Part shown: positions 1-9,179 of the stretch, in pieces
Numbering within the stretch: position 1 is the first letter of the stretch
Layout: each line of letters begins with the position of its first letter
Assembly: GCA_003244045.1 (NCBI GenBank)
Contig: QHBU01000256.1
Span: 1-64,000 of the forward strand
Length of the DNA stretch: 64,000 bases
Direction: 5' to 3'
Source: Candidatus Aeolococcus gillhamiae
GTDB taxonomy: Bacteria; Chloroflexota; Dormibacteria; Aeolococcales; Aeolococcaceae
The notes under the pieces: generated by a model
What the model was told of the DNA's origin: nothing
Seen by the model: only the letters and a program-made list of their open reading frames with translations
The model's database searches: none
Made by a program: the position numbers and the translations under genes

Positions 1-29
1 ACGTCCCTGCCCACACGGAGACCCGGGCT

Positions 30-518
30 GTGCCCAGAACCTCACGTCATCAACTTCCGGCTGACGACCTCGCCGGCGTGCCGCTCGACGAGGCGCCGAC
101 GCGCCGGACCCGTCTGCGCCGCGGTGGTCCGCGCACGCCGCTGCCCCTGCTGCCGCTGATCGCGGCGCTGGCCGGGGTGGGTGTGGCGTACGTCAGCCAG
201 AGCGCCCATTCGACGCAGGCGACCTACCAGGCCGCGGCCCAAGCCCAGCAGAACCAGCAGCTGCGCGCCCAGGCGGGGCAGCTCGGCGATGACCTCGCGC
301 GGCTGGAGAGTGCCGAACGAATCGTGGCCGCCGCGCAGAAGCTGGGCATGCGCCCCGCGGGGCACTGGTCGTACGTGGACGCGCAGCTCAAGACGGTCGT
401 CGACCTTCCCGCGCCGGTGGTGGCCACGCAGGCGGGCTCGGCGGACCCACTCCAGCAGTTCGTTGCCGGCGTGGGCGCCGCGTTCGGTGTTCACGGCACG
501 CGTGGCGGGTCGCCGTGA
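30..518 (+). CDS. ftsL: FtsL-like septum formation protein
   Basis: Small bitopic protein in the FtsL position, directly before ftsI. An Arg-rich cytoplasmic N-terminus (residues 1-36) is followed by one membrane helix (about 37-57) and an Ala/Gln-rich stretch predicted to be coiled coil (about 62-105), then a short region with 'KLGMRPAG', which resembles the end of the FtsL/DivIC fold. FtsL proteins scaffold the FtsQ-FtsL-FtsB complex that activates FtsW/FtsI. Sequence similarity in this family is weak, so the call rests on topology and position. The frame is open to the left edge, so the GTG used here is the first available start and the true start may lie outside the window. It overlaps ftsI by 4 bases (GTGA). 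Confidence 0.7.
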   Translation: MPRTSRHQLPADDLAGVPLDEAPTRRTRLRRGGPRTPLPLLPLIAALAGVGVAYVSQSAHSTQATYQAAAQAQQNQQLRAQAGQLGDDLARLESAERIVAAAQKLGMRPAGHWSYVDAQLKTVVDLPAPVVATQAGSADPLQQFVAGVGAAFGVHGTRGGSP

Positions 519-2278
519 GCCGGCGCCGCGCGCCCGCGACACCGCCGCGGGTGCGCGGCTGGTTCGTCGCCGATTCGCCTGACTTCCGGCATCGCGGCGT
601 CTGGCTGGCCCTGGCCTTTGCGGCGATGGCGATCACGCTGTGCGCGCGCCTGTTCGACGTCCAGATGTTGCAGCACACCACCCTGGCCGCGCGGGCGGCG
701 GCGCTGCACCAGAAGTCGGTGACCATAGCAGCCACTCGCGGCCGGATCCTCGACAGCAGCGGGCGGGTCCTCGTGAGCAACCGCACGGTGTACGACGTCT
801 ACGCCGATCCCGGGCTGATCGCTGCCTCTACCCGGGAAGACGCGGCCCGCCAGCTCGGCCCCGTTCTCTCCATGGACGCCACGGCAGTCGCCTCGCTCAT
901 CTCGGAGCCGACCCGCTTCGTGTACCTGGCCAAGGCCGTGTCACAGGACATCAGCGACCGGCTCAACGCGCTCAACCTTGCCGGTGTCGTGGTGGTGCCG
1001 GCCCAGCAGCGCGTCTACGAACCCTCGCCGGTGACGGGGACGTCATTCGCCGCCAACCTTCTCGGCTACGTCGATCACAGCGGCACCGGCCAGTACGGCA
1101 TCGAGTCGTACTACAACACCGTGCTGCACGGCACCGACGGCCACCAGTCGACCGTCCGTGACGTCGCCGGCAACTCGATCACGCTGAGCAATGACCCGCA
1201 GTCCGAGGCGCACAACGGCCAGGACCTCCAGCTCGGGCTGGACTCCGAGGTGCAGTACTGGGCCGAGCAGGCGATCGCGCAGGGCGTGGCCACGGCGCAG
1301 GCGGCGTCCGGCACCCTGATCATGATGGACACCAAGACCGGCGTCATCCGCGCCTGGGCACAGGCGCCGACGTACGACGCCAACTCGTACTGGACCTCGC
1401 AGATCGCCAGCTTCCGCGACCTCGCGGTGGCCAATGTCTATGAGCCGGGATCGGTGGAGAAGGTGGTCACCTTCGCGGGAGGCTTGAACTCCGGCGCGAT
1501 CACGCCCGGCTACACGTTCAATGAGGCACCCACCACCATCGACGGATACACCATCCGCGACTGGGACGGCCGCGCCCACGGCACCATCTCCATGCAGACG
1601 GTGCTCGACGAGTCGCTCAACAACGGCGCCATCAAAGTCGGCCAGCTGATGGGGGCCAACAACTTCTACAGCAACCTGCTGGCCTTCGGCATGGGCGCGC
1701 CCACCGGGGTCGACCTCTTCGGCGAGCAGAACGTGCCCCTGCCGCCGCAGAACAAGTTGAGCGCCCTGGACCTGGCCGAGGCTGCCTTCGGGCAGCGCGT
1801 GCAGGTGACCCCGATCGAGGTCCTAGCCGCCTTCAACGCGGTCGCCAACGGCGGCGTCTGGGTGCAGCCGCACGCGGTGCAATCGGTGATCGACAGGACA
1901 ACCGGCACGACGGCGTCGGTGGTGCCGACGACGCGGCGGATCATCTCGCCCCAGGCGGCGGCGACGCTCGCTCAGATGATGACCGGGGTCGTCGAGGACC
2001 GTGGCGGAGAGGGTTCGCTGGCGCGCATCCCCGCGTTCAAGAGGCAGGTGGCCGGCAAGACCGGAACGGCGAGCGTCGCGACGCACGGACAGTACGGCAA
2101 CGACGTGGTTGTGTCCTTCGGCGGTTTCCTCCCCGCCAAGAACCCGCGCTTCACCATGCTGGTGGTGCTCAACTACCCGCACGAGACCGGCGTCGTGCGC
2201 TTCGGCGCCACCCTCGCCGCGCCGGTCTGGAAGCAGGTCGCACAGGTCGCCATCGACCAGTGGCGCATCACCCCGTGA
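515..2278 (+). CDS. ftsI: Peptidoglycan transpeptidase FtsI (class B PBP)
   Basis: Septal D,D-transpeptidase that cross-links peptide stems and works with the glycosyltransferase FtsW. One N-terminal membrane anchor (about residues 27-46) is followed by a dimerization/pedestal domain and a transpeptidase domain. The three penicillin-binding motifs are visible: SVEK with the acyl-accepting serine near residue 313, SLN near 367, and KTGT near 515. The protein ends soon after the catalytic domain at 587 aa, so there are no PASTA repeats. GTG start overlaps the upstream stop; its own stop overlaps the mraY start. murE and murF, which often follow ftsI, are absent at this point. Confidence 0.95.
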   Translation: MSRRRAPATPPRVRGWFVADSPDFRHRGVWLALAFAAMAITLCARLFDVQMLQHTTLAARAAALHQKSVTIAATRGRILDSSGRVLVSNRTVYDVYADPGLIAASTREDAARQLGPVLSMDATAVASLISEPTRFVYLAKAVSQDISDRLNALNLAGVVVVPAQQRVYEPSPVTGTSFAANLLGYVDHSGTGQYGIESYYNTVLHGTDGHQSTVRDVAGNSITLSNDPQSEAHNGQDLQLGLDSEVQYWAEQAIAQGVATAQAASGTLIMMDTKTGVIRAWAQAPTYDANSYWTSQIASFRDLAVANVYEPGSVEKVVTFAGGLNSGAITPGYTFNEAPTTIDGYTIRDWDGRAHGTISMQTVLDESLNNGAIKVGQLMGANNFYSNLLAFGMGAPTGVDLFGEQNVPLPPQNKLSALDLAEAAFGQRVQVTPIEVLAAFNAVANGGVWVQPHAVQSVIDRTTGTTASVVPTTRRIISPQAAATLAQMMTGVVEDRGGEGSLARIPAFKRQVAGKTGTASVATHGQYGNDVVVSFGGFLPAKNPRFTMLVVLNYPHETGVVRFGATLAAPVWKQVAQVAIDQWRITP

Positions 2279-3237
2279 AGCACGCCGCCCTCGTCGGACT
2301 GCTGGCATTTGTCGCAGGGGTCGCAGGGTACCCGTGGCTCACCACGCAGCTGGCCAGACGTGGAGCCGGACAGCGCGTGCAGTCCTACAGCCCGCAGTCA
2401 CACATGATCAAGATGGGCACGCCGACCATGGGAGGGCTGCTCTTCTGCGCGATCACGCTGGCTGCATGTCTGGTCTTCGATCGCACCCGCATTGGTTTCG
2501 TGGTGGTGTTCGCGCTGTGCGCAGGTGCGCTGGTCGGCGTCCTCGACGACCGTGACAATGTGCGTGGACGGGGTGTGTTCGGGCTCGGTGCATACCAGAA
2601 GATCGGCTTCCAGGCATTCGTCGGGCTGCTCGTCGGCATCGGGCTCGACATCGTCGGGGCCACGCGCCAGCTGTTCCCCGGTCTCGGGGCGCCCGACCTG
2701 CACGGCGCCGGGATCATCCTGGTGAGCATCCTGGCGGTGATCGCGGTGAGCAACGCGGTCAACCTCACCGACGGGGTCGACGGACTCGCGGCGGGCTGTT
2801 CGCTGGTGGTGTTCGCCGGCCTCCTGGCTGTCGCTCTCCACCAGCACGCGCTCCCTGTCGTCATCGTCAGCGCCGCGCTGGTGGGGGCCCTGGCGGCCTT
2901 CCTCGTCTTCAACTGGTTCCCGGCGCGCATCTTCATGGGCGACACGGGCTCGCTGGCGCTCGGCTGTGCGCTGGTGGCGGCCGCCGCCGAGCTGCACCTT
3001 CTCTGGTTTCTGCCGCTCATGGGGATCGTCTTCGTCGCCGAGACCTTGAGCGTCATCATCAATGTGACCGTCATCCGCCGCTTCCACCGCAGGCTGCTGC
3101 GCGCCAGCCCGCTGCATCACCACTTCGAAGAGCTTGGACTCCGCGAGCGACGCCTGGTCGCCTGCTTCGTCGCGGCGGCGGCCGCCGGCACGCTGCTCAC
3201 GGTGCTGTACGCGCGCTCGCGCGGCGCGGTGGCGTGA
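2275..3237 (+). CDS. mraY: Phospho-MurNAc-pentapeptide transferase MraY
   Basis: Integral membrane enzyme that transfers phospho-MurNAc-pentapeptide from UDP to undecaprenyl phosphate, giving lipid I. Family signatures are clear: KMGTPTMGG after the first helix, DDRDN, NLTDGVDGLA, FMGDTGSLALG and the SPLHHHFEELG loop. About ten hydrophobic helices fit the known fold. The ORF track starts at 2260, but GTG at 2275 overlaps the ftsI stop in the GTGA manner used throughout this cluster and gives the usual N-terminus (MKHAALVGLL), so 320 aa is preferred. It lies between ftsI and murD in a single tight operon. Confidence 0.95.
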   Translation: MKHAALVGLLAFVAGVAGYPWLTTQLARRGAGQRVQSYSPQSHMIKMGTPTMGGLLFCAITLAACLVFDRTRIGFVVVFALCAGALVGVLDDRDNVRGRGVFGLGAYQKIGFQAFVGLLVGIGLDIVGATRQLFPGLGAPDLHGAGIILVSILAVIAVSNAVNLTDGVDGLAAGCSLVVFAGLLAVALHQHALPVVIVSAALVGALAAFLVFNWFPARIFMGDTGSLALGCALVAAAAELHLLWFLPLMGIVFVAETLSVIINVTVIRRFHRRLLRASPLHHHFEELGLRERRLVACFVAAAAAGTLLTVLYARSRGAVA

Positions 3238-4586
3238 CCGAGCGCGCCGTGGTGATCGGCCTCGGCCGCAGCGGGCTCGCCTGCGCACGCGTTCTCGCCG
3301 GCGATGGCTACGAGGTGCTGGTGGTGGATGGTCGCGACGACGCGCTCCTGCGCGAGGTCGCCGCTGCGCTGCCGGGCACCGTCCAGGCCCAGCTCGGCGG
3401 CTACGACCCGGACGTGGTTCGTGGTGCCGCGATCGTCTGCCCCTCCCCGGGGGTGCCGTGGACGGCGCCTGAGCTCGACCTCGCGCGCACGCTCGGCATC
3501 CCGGTGCGCAGCGAGATGTCACTGGTGTTCGAACGGTGCCGCGGCCGGATCGTCGGCATCACCGGCACCAACGGCAAGACCACCACCACCAGCCTGTGCG
3601 CGGCGGTGATCGCTCGCGACGGGCGCCGCGTCCACCTCGGCGGCAACATCGGCGACACCATCCTCGACCGGCTCGACGACGTCGGCAGCGGCGACTGGGT
3701 GGTGCTCGAGCTCTCCTCCTTCCAGCTGGAATCGGTGGACCAGCCGCGCTGTGAGATCGCCGCGGTTCTCAACATCAGCCCTGATCACCTCGATCGCCAT
3801 GGCACCCTGGCGGCGTACATCGCCGCCAAGCAGCGCATCGTCGAGCACGCGGTGTCGTGCACGGTGCTCGGCTGGGACGACCCGGTGACCCGCGCCATGG
3901 CCGCGGCCAGCAGCGCACCGGTGCGCTTCTTCGGCTCGGCGTTGGAGGGCGTCGACGGGGCCACCGTCGACGGTGACACCGTCACCATCGTGGAGGCAGG
4001 TGCGACGGAGCCGGTGATCCCGGTTGCCGACATCCCGCTGTTCGGCGCCCACAACGTGCTCAACGTCCTCGCCGCCACCGCCGTCGGGCAGGCGGCCGGG
4101 GTGGCCAAGTCGGACATCGCCGCCGCTGTGCGCGAGTTCACGGCGGTGCCGCACCGCCTGCAGGTGGTGCTCGACTCGGGCGGTGTGCTCTGGATCAACG
4201 ACAGCAAGGCGACCAACGTCGACGCCGCCACCCGCGCGCTGCAGTCGTTCGACCGCCCGATCATCTGGATCGGTGGCGGTCACACCAAGGGCGTAGCACC
4301 CGACGAGCTCGCCGACGCGGTGGCCCACGCCGCGCGCTTCGCGATTCTCAACGGTGACACCGCAGCCGAGCTCGACGCTGCGCTGGCGCAACGCGGCTAC
4401 GGTGAGCGCGCGGTCGTCGCCGACCAGCACTCCGCTGTTGCCCTGGCCGCGCAGATGGCGCGTCCCGGTGACGTGGTCCTCCTCGCGCCCGGCTACTCGA
4501 GCTTCGACCAGTTCCGCAACTTCGACGAACGCGGCAGCGCCTTCGCCGAAACGGTCCGCGCCATTGCCGCCGGCAGGGCGCGCTGA
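3234..4586 (+). CDS. murD: UDP-MurNAc-L-alanine:D-glutamate ligase MurD
   Basis: Cytoplasmic ATP-dependent ligase that adds D-glutamate to UDP-MurNAc-L-Ala. It has a Rossmann-like N-terminal domain (VIGLGRSGLA), the Mur ligase P-loop GITGTNGKTTTT near residue 105, the NISPDHLDRH motif of the central domain, and the NDSKATN motif at the start of the C-terminal domain. Its 450 residues are normal for the family. GTG start overlaps mraY by 4 bases, and its stop shares one base with the ftsW start (TGATG), so translational coupling is likely. Confidence 0.95.
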   Translation: MTERAVVIGLGRSGLACARVLAGDGYEVLVVDGRDDALLREVAAALPGTVQAQLGGYDPDVVRGAAIVCPSPGVPWTAPELDLARTLGIPVRSEMSLVFERCRGRIVGITGTNGKTTTTSLCAAVIARDGRRVHLGGNIGDTILDRLDDVGSGDWVVLELSSFQLESVDQPRCEIAAVLNISPDHLDRHGTLAAYIAAKQRIVEHAVSCTVLGWDDPVTRAMAAASSAPVRFFGSALEGVDGATVDGDTVTIVEAGATEPVIPVADIPLFGAHNVLNVLAATAVGQAAGVAKSDIAAAVREFTAVPHRLQVVLDSGGVLWINDSKATNVDAATRALQSFDRPIIWIGGGHTKGVAPDELADAVAHAARFAILNGDTAAELDAALAQRGYGERAVVADQHSAVALAAQMARPGDVVLLAPGYSSFDQFRNFDERGSAFAETVRAIAAGRAR

Positions 4587-5845
4587 TGGCTGCACGCAGC
4601 CGCCCGCTCGCCGTCCCGGCACTGCGCCTGCGCGAGACGCTGACCGGCGGCCGCACCCTGAGCCTCGGCGGCGTCGACGGATGGCTGCTCACCGACATCG
4701 CGGCGCTCTGCGCGTTCGGGCTGGTCATGGTCTACAGCGCCAGCGAGGCCCTCGGCTTCCTCTGGTTCGAGAACGCCAACTACTTCTTCGAGCGGCAGCT
4801 GGTGGGCATGGGGCTCGGTGTCGCCGCCCTGGTGATCCTCGCGCGCATGGACTACCACCGCCTCCGCCGCCTGGCCCCGGTGCTCGCGCTCTGCCTGGTG
4901 GCGATGCTCATCCTCGTCCTGCTGCCGCATTTCGGGACCGCGGCCAACGGGGCGAGACGCTGGTTCACGGTGGGTCCGCTCTCGGTGCAGCCCTCGGCGA
5001 TCGCCATCCTCGTCTCGGTGCTGTTTTTCTCGAAGTGGCTGGTCGACCGCGCGCCGGCGGTGCGCAGCGTCCGTGGCGTGCGCGACTACGGGTTACTGGT
5101 CGGCGTGCTGCTCGCGCTGGTGCTGCTGGAGCGCGACCTGGGCAGCAGCATCATCATCGCCGGAACCGCGCTCGTGCTTCTCGCTCTCGCCGGCGTTCGC
5201 AAGCGACACATGCTGGTGCTGCTCGGCGTGGTTCTGGTGGGCGGGTACCTCCTGATCATGCTGGTCGCCTACCGGTCGAGCCGGCTCAGCACCTTCACGC
5301 ATCCCTGCGACGACGCTTTGAACACCGGCTTCCAGGCCTGCCAGGCTCTCTACGCGCTGGGCAGCGGCGGCCTGGGGGGCGTGGGCCTGGGCAATTCGGT
5401 GCAGAAATACCAGTGGCTTCCCGAGGCGCACACGGACTTCATCTTCGCGATCATCGGCGAGGAGCTCGGGCTGCTTGGAACCGTCTCGGTGATCCTGGCG
5501 TTCACACTCCTGCTGTGGCGAGGAGTGCGGGCCTCGCTGCGCGCGCCCGACGCTTATGGGGCACTTCTCGCCGGAGGCATCACTGCGTGGATCGGCATCG
5601 AGGCGTTCGTCAACATCGGAGCCGTCACCGGTGTGATCCCGACCACGGGCATCCCGCTGCCCTTCATCAGCTACGGGGGTACCTCGCTGGCGATGACGCT
5701 GGCGGGTGTCGGCATCCTCTGCAACGTCTCGGCGCAGGGCCGCAGACAGGGGGTGACCGTTCGTGCGCACGTTGATCGCCGGCGGCGGGACGGGTGGCCA
5801 CCTGACGCCGGTCCTGGCGATGGCCCAGGAGCTGCGCCGCGCTGA
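4586..5845 (+). CDS. ftsW: SEDS glycosyltransferase FtsW
   Basis: Polytopic SEDS-family peptidoglycan polymerase that uses lipid II at the septum together with FtsI. It begins with about 40 cytoplasmic residues, then about ten membrane helices. Recognisable family features are NYFFERQLVG, the loop around WLPEAHTDFIFAIIGEELG and the terminal block TTGIPLPFISYGGTS. After the last helix the reading frame continues about 30 residues into an Arg/Pro-rich tail that overlaps murG by 83 bases. The tail is odd: the conserved part ends at 'GRRQG', just before the murG start. Confidence 0.94.
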   Translation: MAARSRPLAVPALRLRETLTGGRTLSLGGVDGWLLTDIAALCAFGLVMVYSASEALGFLWFENANYFFERQLVGMGLGVAALVILARMDYHRLRRLAPVLALCLVAMLILVLLPHFGTAANGARRWFTVGPLSVQPSAIAILVSVLFFSKWLVDRAPAVRSVRGVRDYGLLVGVLLALVLLERDLGSSIIIAGTALVLLALAGVRKRHMLVLLGVVLVGGYLLIMLVAYRSSRLSTFTHPCDDALNTGFQACQALYALGSGGLGGVGLGNSVQKYQWLPEAHTDFIFAIIGEELGLLGTVSVILAFTLLLWRGVRASLRAPDAYGALLAGGITAWIGIEAFVNIGAVTGVIPTTGIPLPFISYGGTSLAMTLAGVGILCNVSAQGRRQGVTVRAHVDRRRRDGWPPDAGPGDGPGAAPR

Positions 5846-6866
5846 TCCGACCGGCGAGGTGCTCATCGTCGGACGTCATGGCGGCGTCGCCGAGGACCTG
5901 GTGACCGCCGCCGGGTTCCGGCTCGAGACCCTGCGCATCTCCGGCCTGGACGTTGGCAACGCCGTCAGCGTCGCCCGCTTCGCCGCGCTGCTTCCCGCGG
6001 CGGTGCGTGCGGCGCGACGGATCATCCGCGACTTCCGCGCCGACGTGGTCATCGGCGGAGCGGGCTACGTCAGCGTGCCCGTCGTGCTGGCGGCTCGCTC
6101 GCTGCGCATCCCCGTCGCGCTGCTCGAGCAGAACGCGATCCCCGGCCGGGCCACGCGCCTGCTGGCACGCCGCGGCACGCTCGTGGCGGCTGCCTTCGCG
6201 GAGACTGCGGTCTCACTCCCGCACGCGCGCGTCGTGCACACCGGCAATCCGATCAGGGCCGAGGTGCTCGCCACCCCGCTGCGCGAGCTCGGCGAGACCT
6301 GCGAACGGCTGCTGGTGATGGGCGGCTCGCAGGGGGCGCGGCGCATCAACCGCGCGGTCGCCGGCTGCGTCGAGCGCCTGCTGGCCCGGCACCCGACGCT
6401 GCAGGTCACCCATCAGACCGGTGCGCTGGACGCCGACGAGATTGAGGCGGTGGCGGCTGGTCTGCCCGCCGAGCTGCGCCGGCGCTGGACGAGGGCGCCA
6501 TTCATCCAGGACGTCGGCGCCGCCATCATGTGGTCCGACCTGGTGCTGATGAGGGCGGGAGGTTCGTCGGTCGCCGAGTGCTCCGCCCTGGGTCGGCCGA
6601 TGATCCTGGTGCCCTACCCACACGCCGGAGACCACCAGCGTTTCAACGCGGCGCCTTTCGTCCAGGCGGGCGCGGCGCGGGTCATCCCGGATGACGAGTG
6701 CGATCCGCAGCGCGCGGCCGCCGAGGTGGAGGCGCTGGTCGACGACCCGGATGCCTGGCGGCACATGGCGGTGCACAGCGCCCAGCTCGGTCGGCGCGAC
6801 GCGGCCCCGCGGGTGCTCGAGCTGATGCGCCGGCTGACGGCCCCTCCGGCGAGAATCCCACGGTGA
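5763..6866 (+). CDS. murG: UDP-GlcNAc:undecaprenyl-PP-MurNAc-pentapeptide GlcNAc transferase MurG
   Basis: Membrane-associated GT-B (GT28) glycosyltransferase that turns lipid I into lipid II. The N-terminal glycine-rich loop GGGTGGHLTP starts at residue 7 and fixes the GTG start, which has a purine-rich ribosome-binding stretch (caggggg) about 10 bases upstream. GGAGYVSVP and LLEQNAIPG mark the acceptor domain; MGGSQGARRIN and RAGGSSVAECSALGRPMILVPYP mark the UDP-GlcNAc-binding domain. It overlaps ftsW by 83 bases and its stop overlaps the next start (GTGA). The length of 367 aa is normal. Confidence 0.95.
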   Translation: MRTLIAGGGTGGHLTPVLAMAQELRRADPTGEVLIVGRHGGVAEDLVTAAGFRLETLRISGLDVGNAVSVARFAALLPAAVRAARRIIRDFRADVVIGGAGYVSVPVVLAARSLRIPVALLEQNAIPGRATRLLARRGTLVAAAFAETAVSLPHARVVHTGNPIRAEVLATPLRELGETCERLLVMGGSQGARRINRAVAGCVERLLARHPTLQVTHQTGALDADEIEAVAAGLPAELRRRWTRAPFIQDVGAAIMWSDLVLMRAGGSSVAECSALGRPMILVPYPHAGDHQRFNAAPFVQAGAARVIPDDECDPQRAAAEVEALVDDPDAWRHMAVHSAQLGRRDAAPRVLELMRRLTAPPARIPR

Positions 6867-8263
6867 CCGAACACGTGCACTTCCTGGGGATCTGCGGGTA
6901 CGCGGTGAGCGGCGCGGCGCTGCTGGCGCGCGAGCAGGGCTGGCGCGTCTCGGGGTCGGACGACCAGGCGTACCCGCCGACCACTGACAGCCTCACCGCC
7001 GCCGGCGTCGACTGGGTGGACGGCAGCGACCCCGCCAATCTGGAACGGTGGGGCGTCCCCGACCTGGTGGTGGTCGGCAACCAGACCCGTGCGAGTAACC
7101 CGGAGTGGCTGGCGGCGCGCGAGCGCGGCTTGGCCACCCTCAGTGAGATCGAGTTCTACCTCCGCCTTACCTCTGACCGGGTGCGCATCGCCGTGTGCGG
7201 GACGCACGGCAAGACAACCACGTCCTCCCTGCTCGCCCACATGCTCGACGCCTGCGGGATGGACCCGGGGTTCAGGCTGGGCTCGACCTCGCTTGACCTC
7301 GGCGGAACCGCGCGGCTCGGCAGCGGGCCGTTCGTGTTCGAGGGCGACGAGTACAGCACCGCCCCCTGGGACCGGCGCCCAAAGTTCCTCCACATCCACC
7401 CGCAGGCGGCATGCGTCACGCGGCTCGAGCTCGACCATCCCGACATCTACCCGACCCTGGACGCGTACCGGGCGCCATTCGTCGAGCTGGCGCAGACCAT
7501 GCCTGAGGGCGGCCTGCTGGTGTTGTGCGCCGACGACCCGGAATGCGTTGCCCTGGCGCGGCACGCGTCCTGCCGGGTGACCACGTATGGGCGCGCGGAG
7601 ACAGCCGACTGGCGTGTGGAGCTCGGCGGCGACGCCGGCAACATCCAGCACTTCACGATCATCCATGGCGACGAGGTGCACGCCACAGCACTCACCTTTC
7701 CGGGCACGCATAGCGCGCTCAACGCCACGGCCGCGCTGCTTCTGGCTGTCGCGGGAGGCGCCCCGCTGCAGCGATGCATCGACGCATGCGCCGGGTTTCG
7801 CGGCCCGGCGCGCCGTTTCGAGGTGCTCGGCGCGGTGGGCGGGATCACGGTGGTCGACGACTACGCGCACCATCCGACCGAGGTCGAGGTGACGATTGCA
7901 GCGGCGCGTCAGCGCTACCCGGGGCGGCGCATCGTCGCGATCCACACGCCGCACACCTACTCGCGCACGTACACGCTTCTCGACGACTACGCGCGCAGCT
8001 TCACGGGTGCCGACGTCGTCGTCCTCGGGCCCATCGAGGAGGCCCGTGAGCGCGGCATGGCTGCCACCGTGAGCAGCCACGACGTCGCCGCCAAGGCCGG
8101 CGACGGCAGGCCCGTGCACGTGGTCGCGTCGTCGGCGGAGGCCGTCGAGCTGATCACGCGCCTCGCCCGCTCCGGTGACGTGCTGCTCGTCCTCTCGCTG
8201 GGCGGTTTCGACAAGATCGCCCAGCGACTGGTGGCCGCGCTGGAGGTCGCTCATGTCCACTGA
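6863..8263 (+). CDS. murC: Mur ligase in the murC position, Mpl-like sequence
   Basis: ATP-dependent Mur ligase between murG and murB, where UDP-MurNAc:L-alanine ligase is expected. The P-loop is CGTHGKTTTSSL (about residue 113) and the C-terminal motif is DDYAHHPTEV. Several blocks look more like Mpl (the murein tripeptide recycling ligase) than classical MurC: LGICGYAVSGAALL, SGSDDQAYPP near the N-terminus, and EGDEYSTAPWDRRPKFLHIHP in the central domain. Position argues for MurC activity, sequence for Mpl ancestry; the sequence alone does not settle the substrate. The track's start at 6698 lies inside murG; GTG 6863 gives the conserved N-terminus and the usual overlap (466 aa). Confidence 0.8.
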   Translation: MTEHVHFLGICGYAVSGAALLAREQGWRVSGSDDQAYPPTTDSLTAAGVDWVDGSDPANLERWGVPDLVVVGNQTRASNPEWLAARERGLATLSEIEFYLRLTSDRVRIAVCGTHGKTTTSSLLAHMLDACGMDPGFRLGSTSLDLGGTARLGSGPFVFEGDEYSTAPWDRRPKFLHIHPQAACVTRLELDHPDIYPTLDAYRAPFVELAQTMPEGGLLVLCADDPECVALARHASCRVTTYGRAETADWRVELGGDAGNIQHFTIIHGDEVHATALTFPGTHSALNATAALLLAVAGGAPLQRCIDACAGFRGPARRFEVLGAVGGITVVDDYAHHPTEVEVTIAAARQRYPGRRIVAIHTPHTYSRTYTLLDDYARSFTGADVVVLGPIEEARERGMAATVSSHDVAAKAGDGRPVHVVASSAEAVELITRLARSGDVLLVLSLGGFDKIAQRLVAALEVAHVH

Positions 8264-9179
8264 CTGGCTCCAGCGCTGGCCCGGGTTGCGCCGCGACGAG
8301 CCGCTGGCGCGCCACAGCCAGTTCGGCATTGGCGGGCCGGCGGACATGTTCCTGCGTCTCGATGAGCTGGCGGTCGTCGCCGAGCTGGTGGCACGCTGCA
8401 CGGAGAGCGGCGTGCCGCTCACCATCCTGGGCGCGGGAAGCAACGCGCTCGTCCTCGACGGTGGCGTTCGTGGCCTGGCGCTGCGGCTGATGACCAAGGA
8501 CCTCGCCGTCGCGGACGGCGTGGCGACGTTCGCAGCGGGGACCATGCTGCCGCGCGCCGCACTCGACCTGGCGGCCGCCGGGTGGACGGGGATGGAGTGG
8601 GGCATCGGCGTTCCCGGCAGCTGCGGCGCGTCTATCTGGGGGAACGCGGGCGCGTTCGGCGGCGACGTCGAGGGCAGCCTCGTCGAATGCGAGGTGGTCG
8701 CACCCGACGGCACCACGCGCTGGATCGCTGGCGCCGACTGTGCATTCGGCTACCGCGACTCGCGCTTCAAGCACGACCTCTCCGGCCACGTCGTGCTGCA
8801 CGGCCGCTTCACTGTCGTCGCCGATGACATCGCCACGGTGCGTGCGCGCACGCACGCGGTGCAGTCGGAACGCAAGCGCACCCAGCCATACGGCGTGCGC
8901 AGCCTGGGCAGCACGTTCAAGAACCCACCCGGCGACTTCGCCGGCCGGCTCCTCGAGGCGGCCGGGCTTGCTGGTCGCAGCCACGGCGGAGCCCGGATCT
9001 CGCCCAAGCACGCCAACTTCATCCTCAACGTCGACCACGCCAGCGCAGCCGACGTGCTCGCCCTCGTCCACTGCGCGCGCGACGAGGTCGCGTCTCGGTT
9101 TGACGTCGTGCTGGAACGCGAGATCGTACTGCTCGGGGAGCCGGCGTCCGATGCCGTCGCCGCGCAGACCGCGCCATGA
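8253..9179 (+). CDS. murB: UDP-N-acetylenolpyruvoylglucosamine reductase MurB
   Basis: FAD enzyme that reduces UDP-GlcNAc-enolpyruvate to UDP-MurNAc with NADPH. The FAD-binding blocks LGAGSNALVLDGGVRG and GIGVPGSCGASIWGNAGAFGG are intact, and GSTFKNP carries the serine that protonates the intermediate. The C-terminal HANFILNV block is typical. ATG 8253 overlaps the upstream ligase by 11 bases and gives 308 aa; the longer track start (8175) would add residues read out of frame from the upstream gene. Its stop overlaps ddl (ATGA). Confidence 0.95.
   Translation: MSTDWLQRWPGLRRDEPLARHSQFGIGGPADMFLRLDELAVVAELVARCTESGVPLTILGAGSNALVLDGGVRGLALRLMTKDLAVADGVATFAAGTMLPRAALDLAAAGWTGMEWGIGVPGSCGASIWGNAGAFGGDVEGSLVECEVVAPDGTTRWIAGADCAFGYRDSRFKHDLSGHVVLHGRFTVVADDIATVRARTHAVQSERKRTQPYGVRSLGSTFKNPPGDFAGRLLEAAGLAGRSHGGARISPKHANFILNVDHASAADVLALVHCARDEVASRFDVVLEREIVLLGEPASDAVAAQTAP

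Noticed and set aside
6614-8716. A 700-aa ORF on the minus strand across murC and murB
   Set aside because: It is a high-GC antisense shadow with Arg/Ala/Gly-rich low-complexity translation and no domain; the plus strand has conserved Mur proteins.
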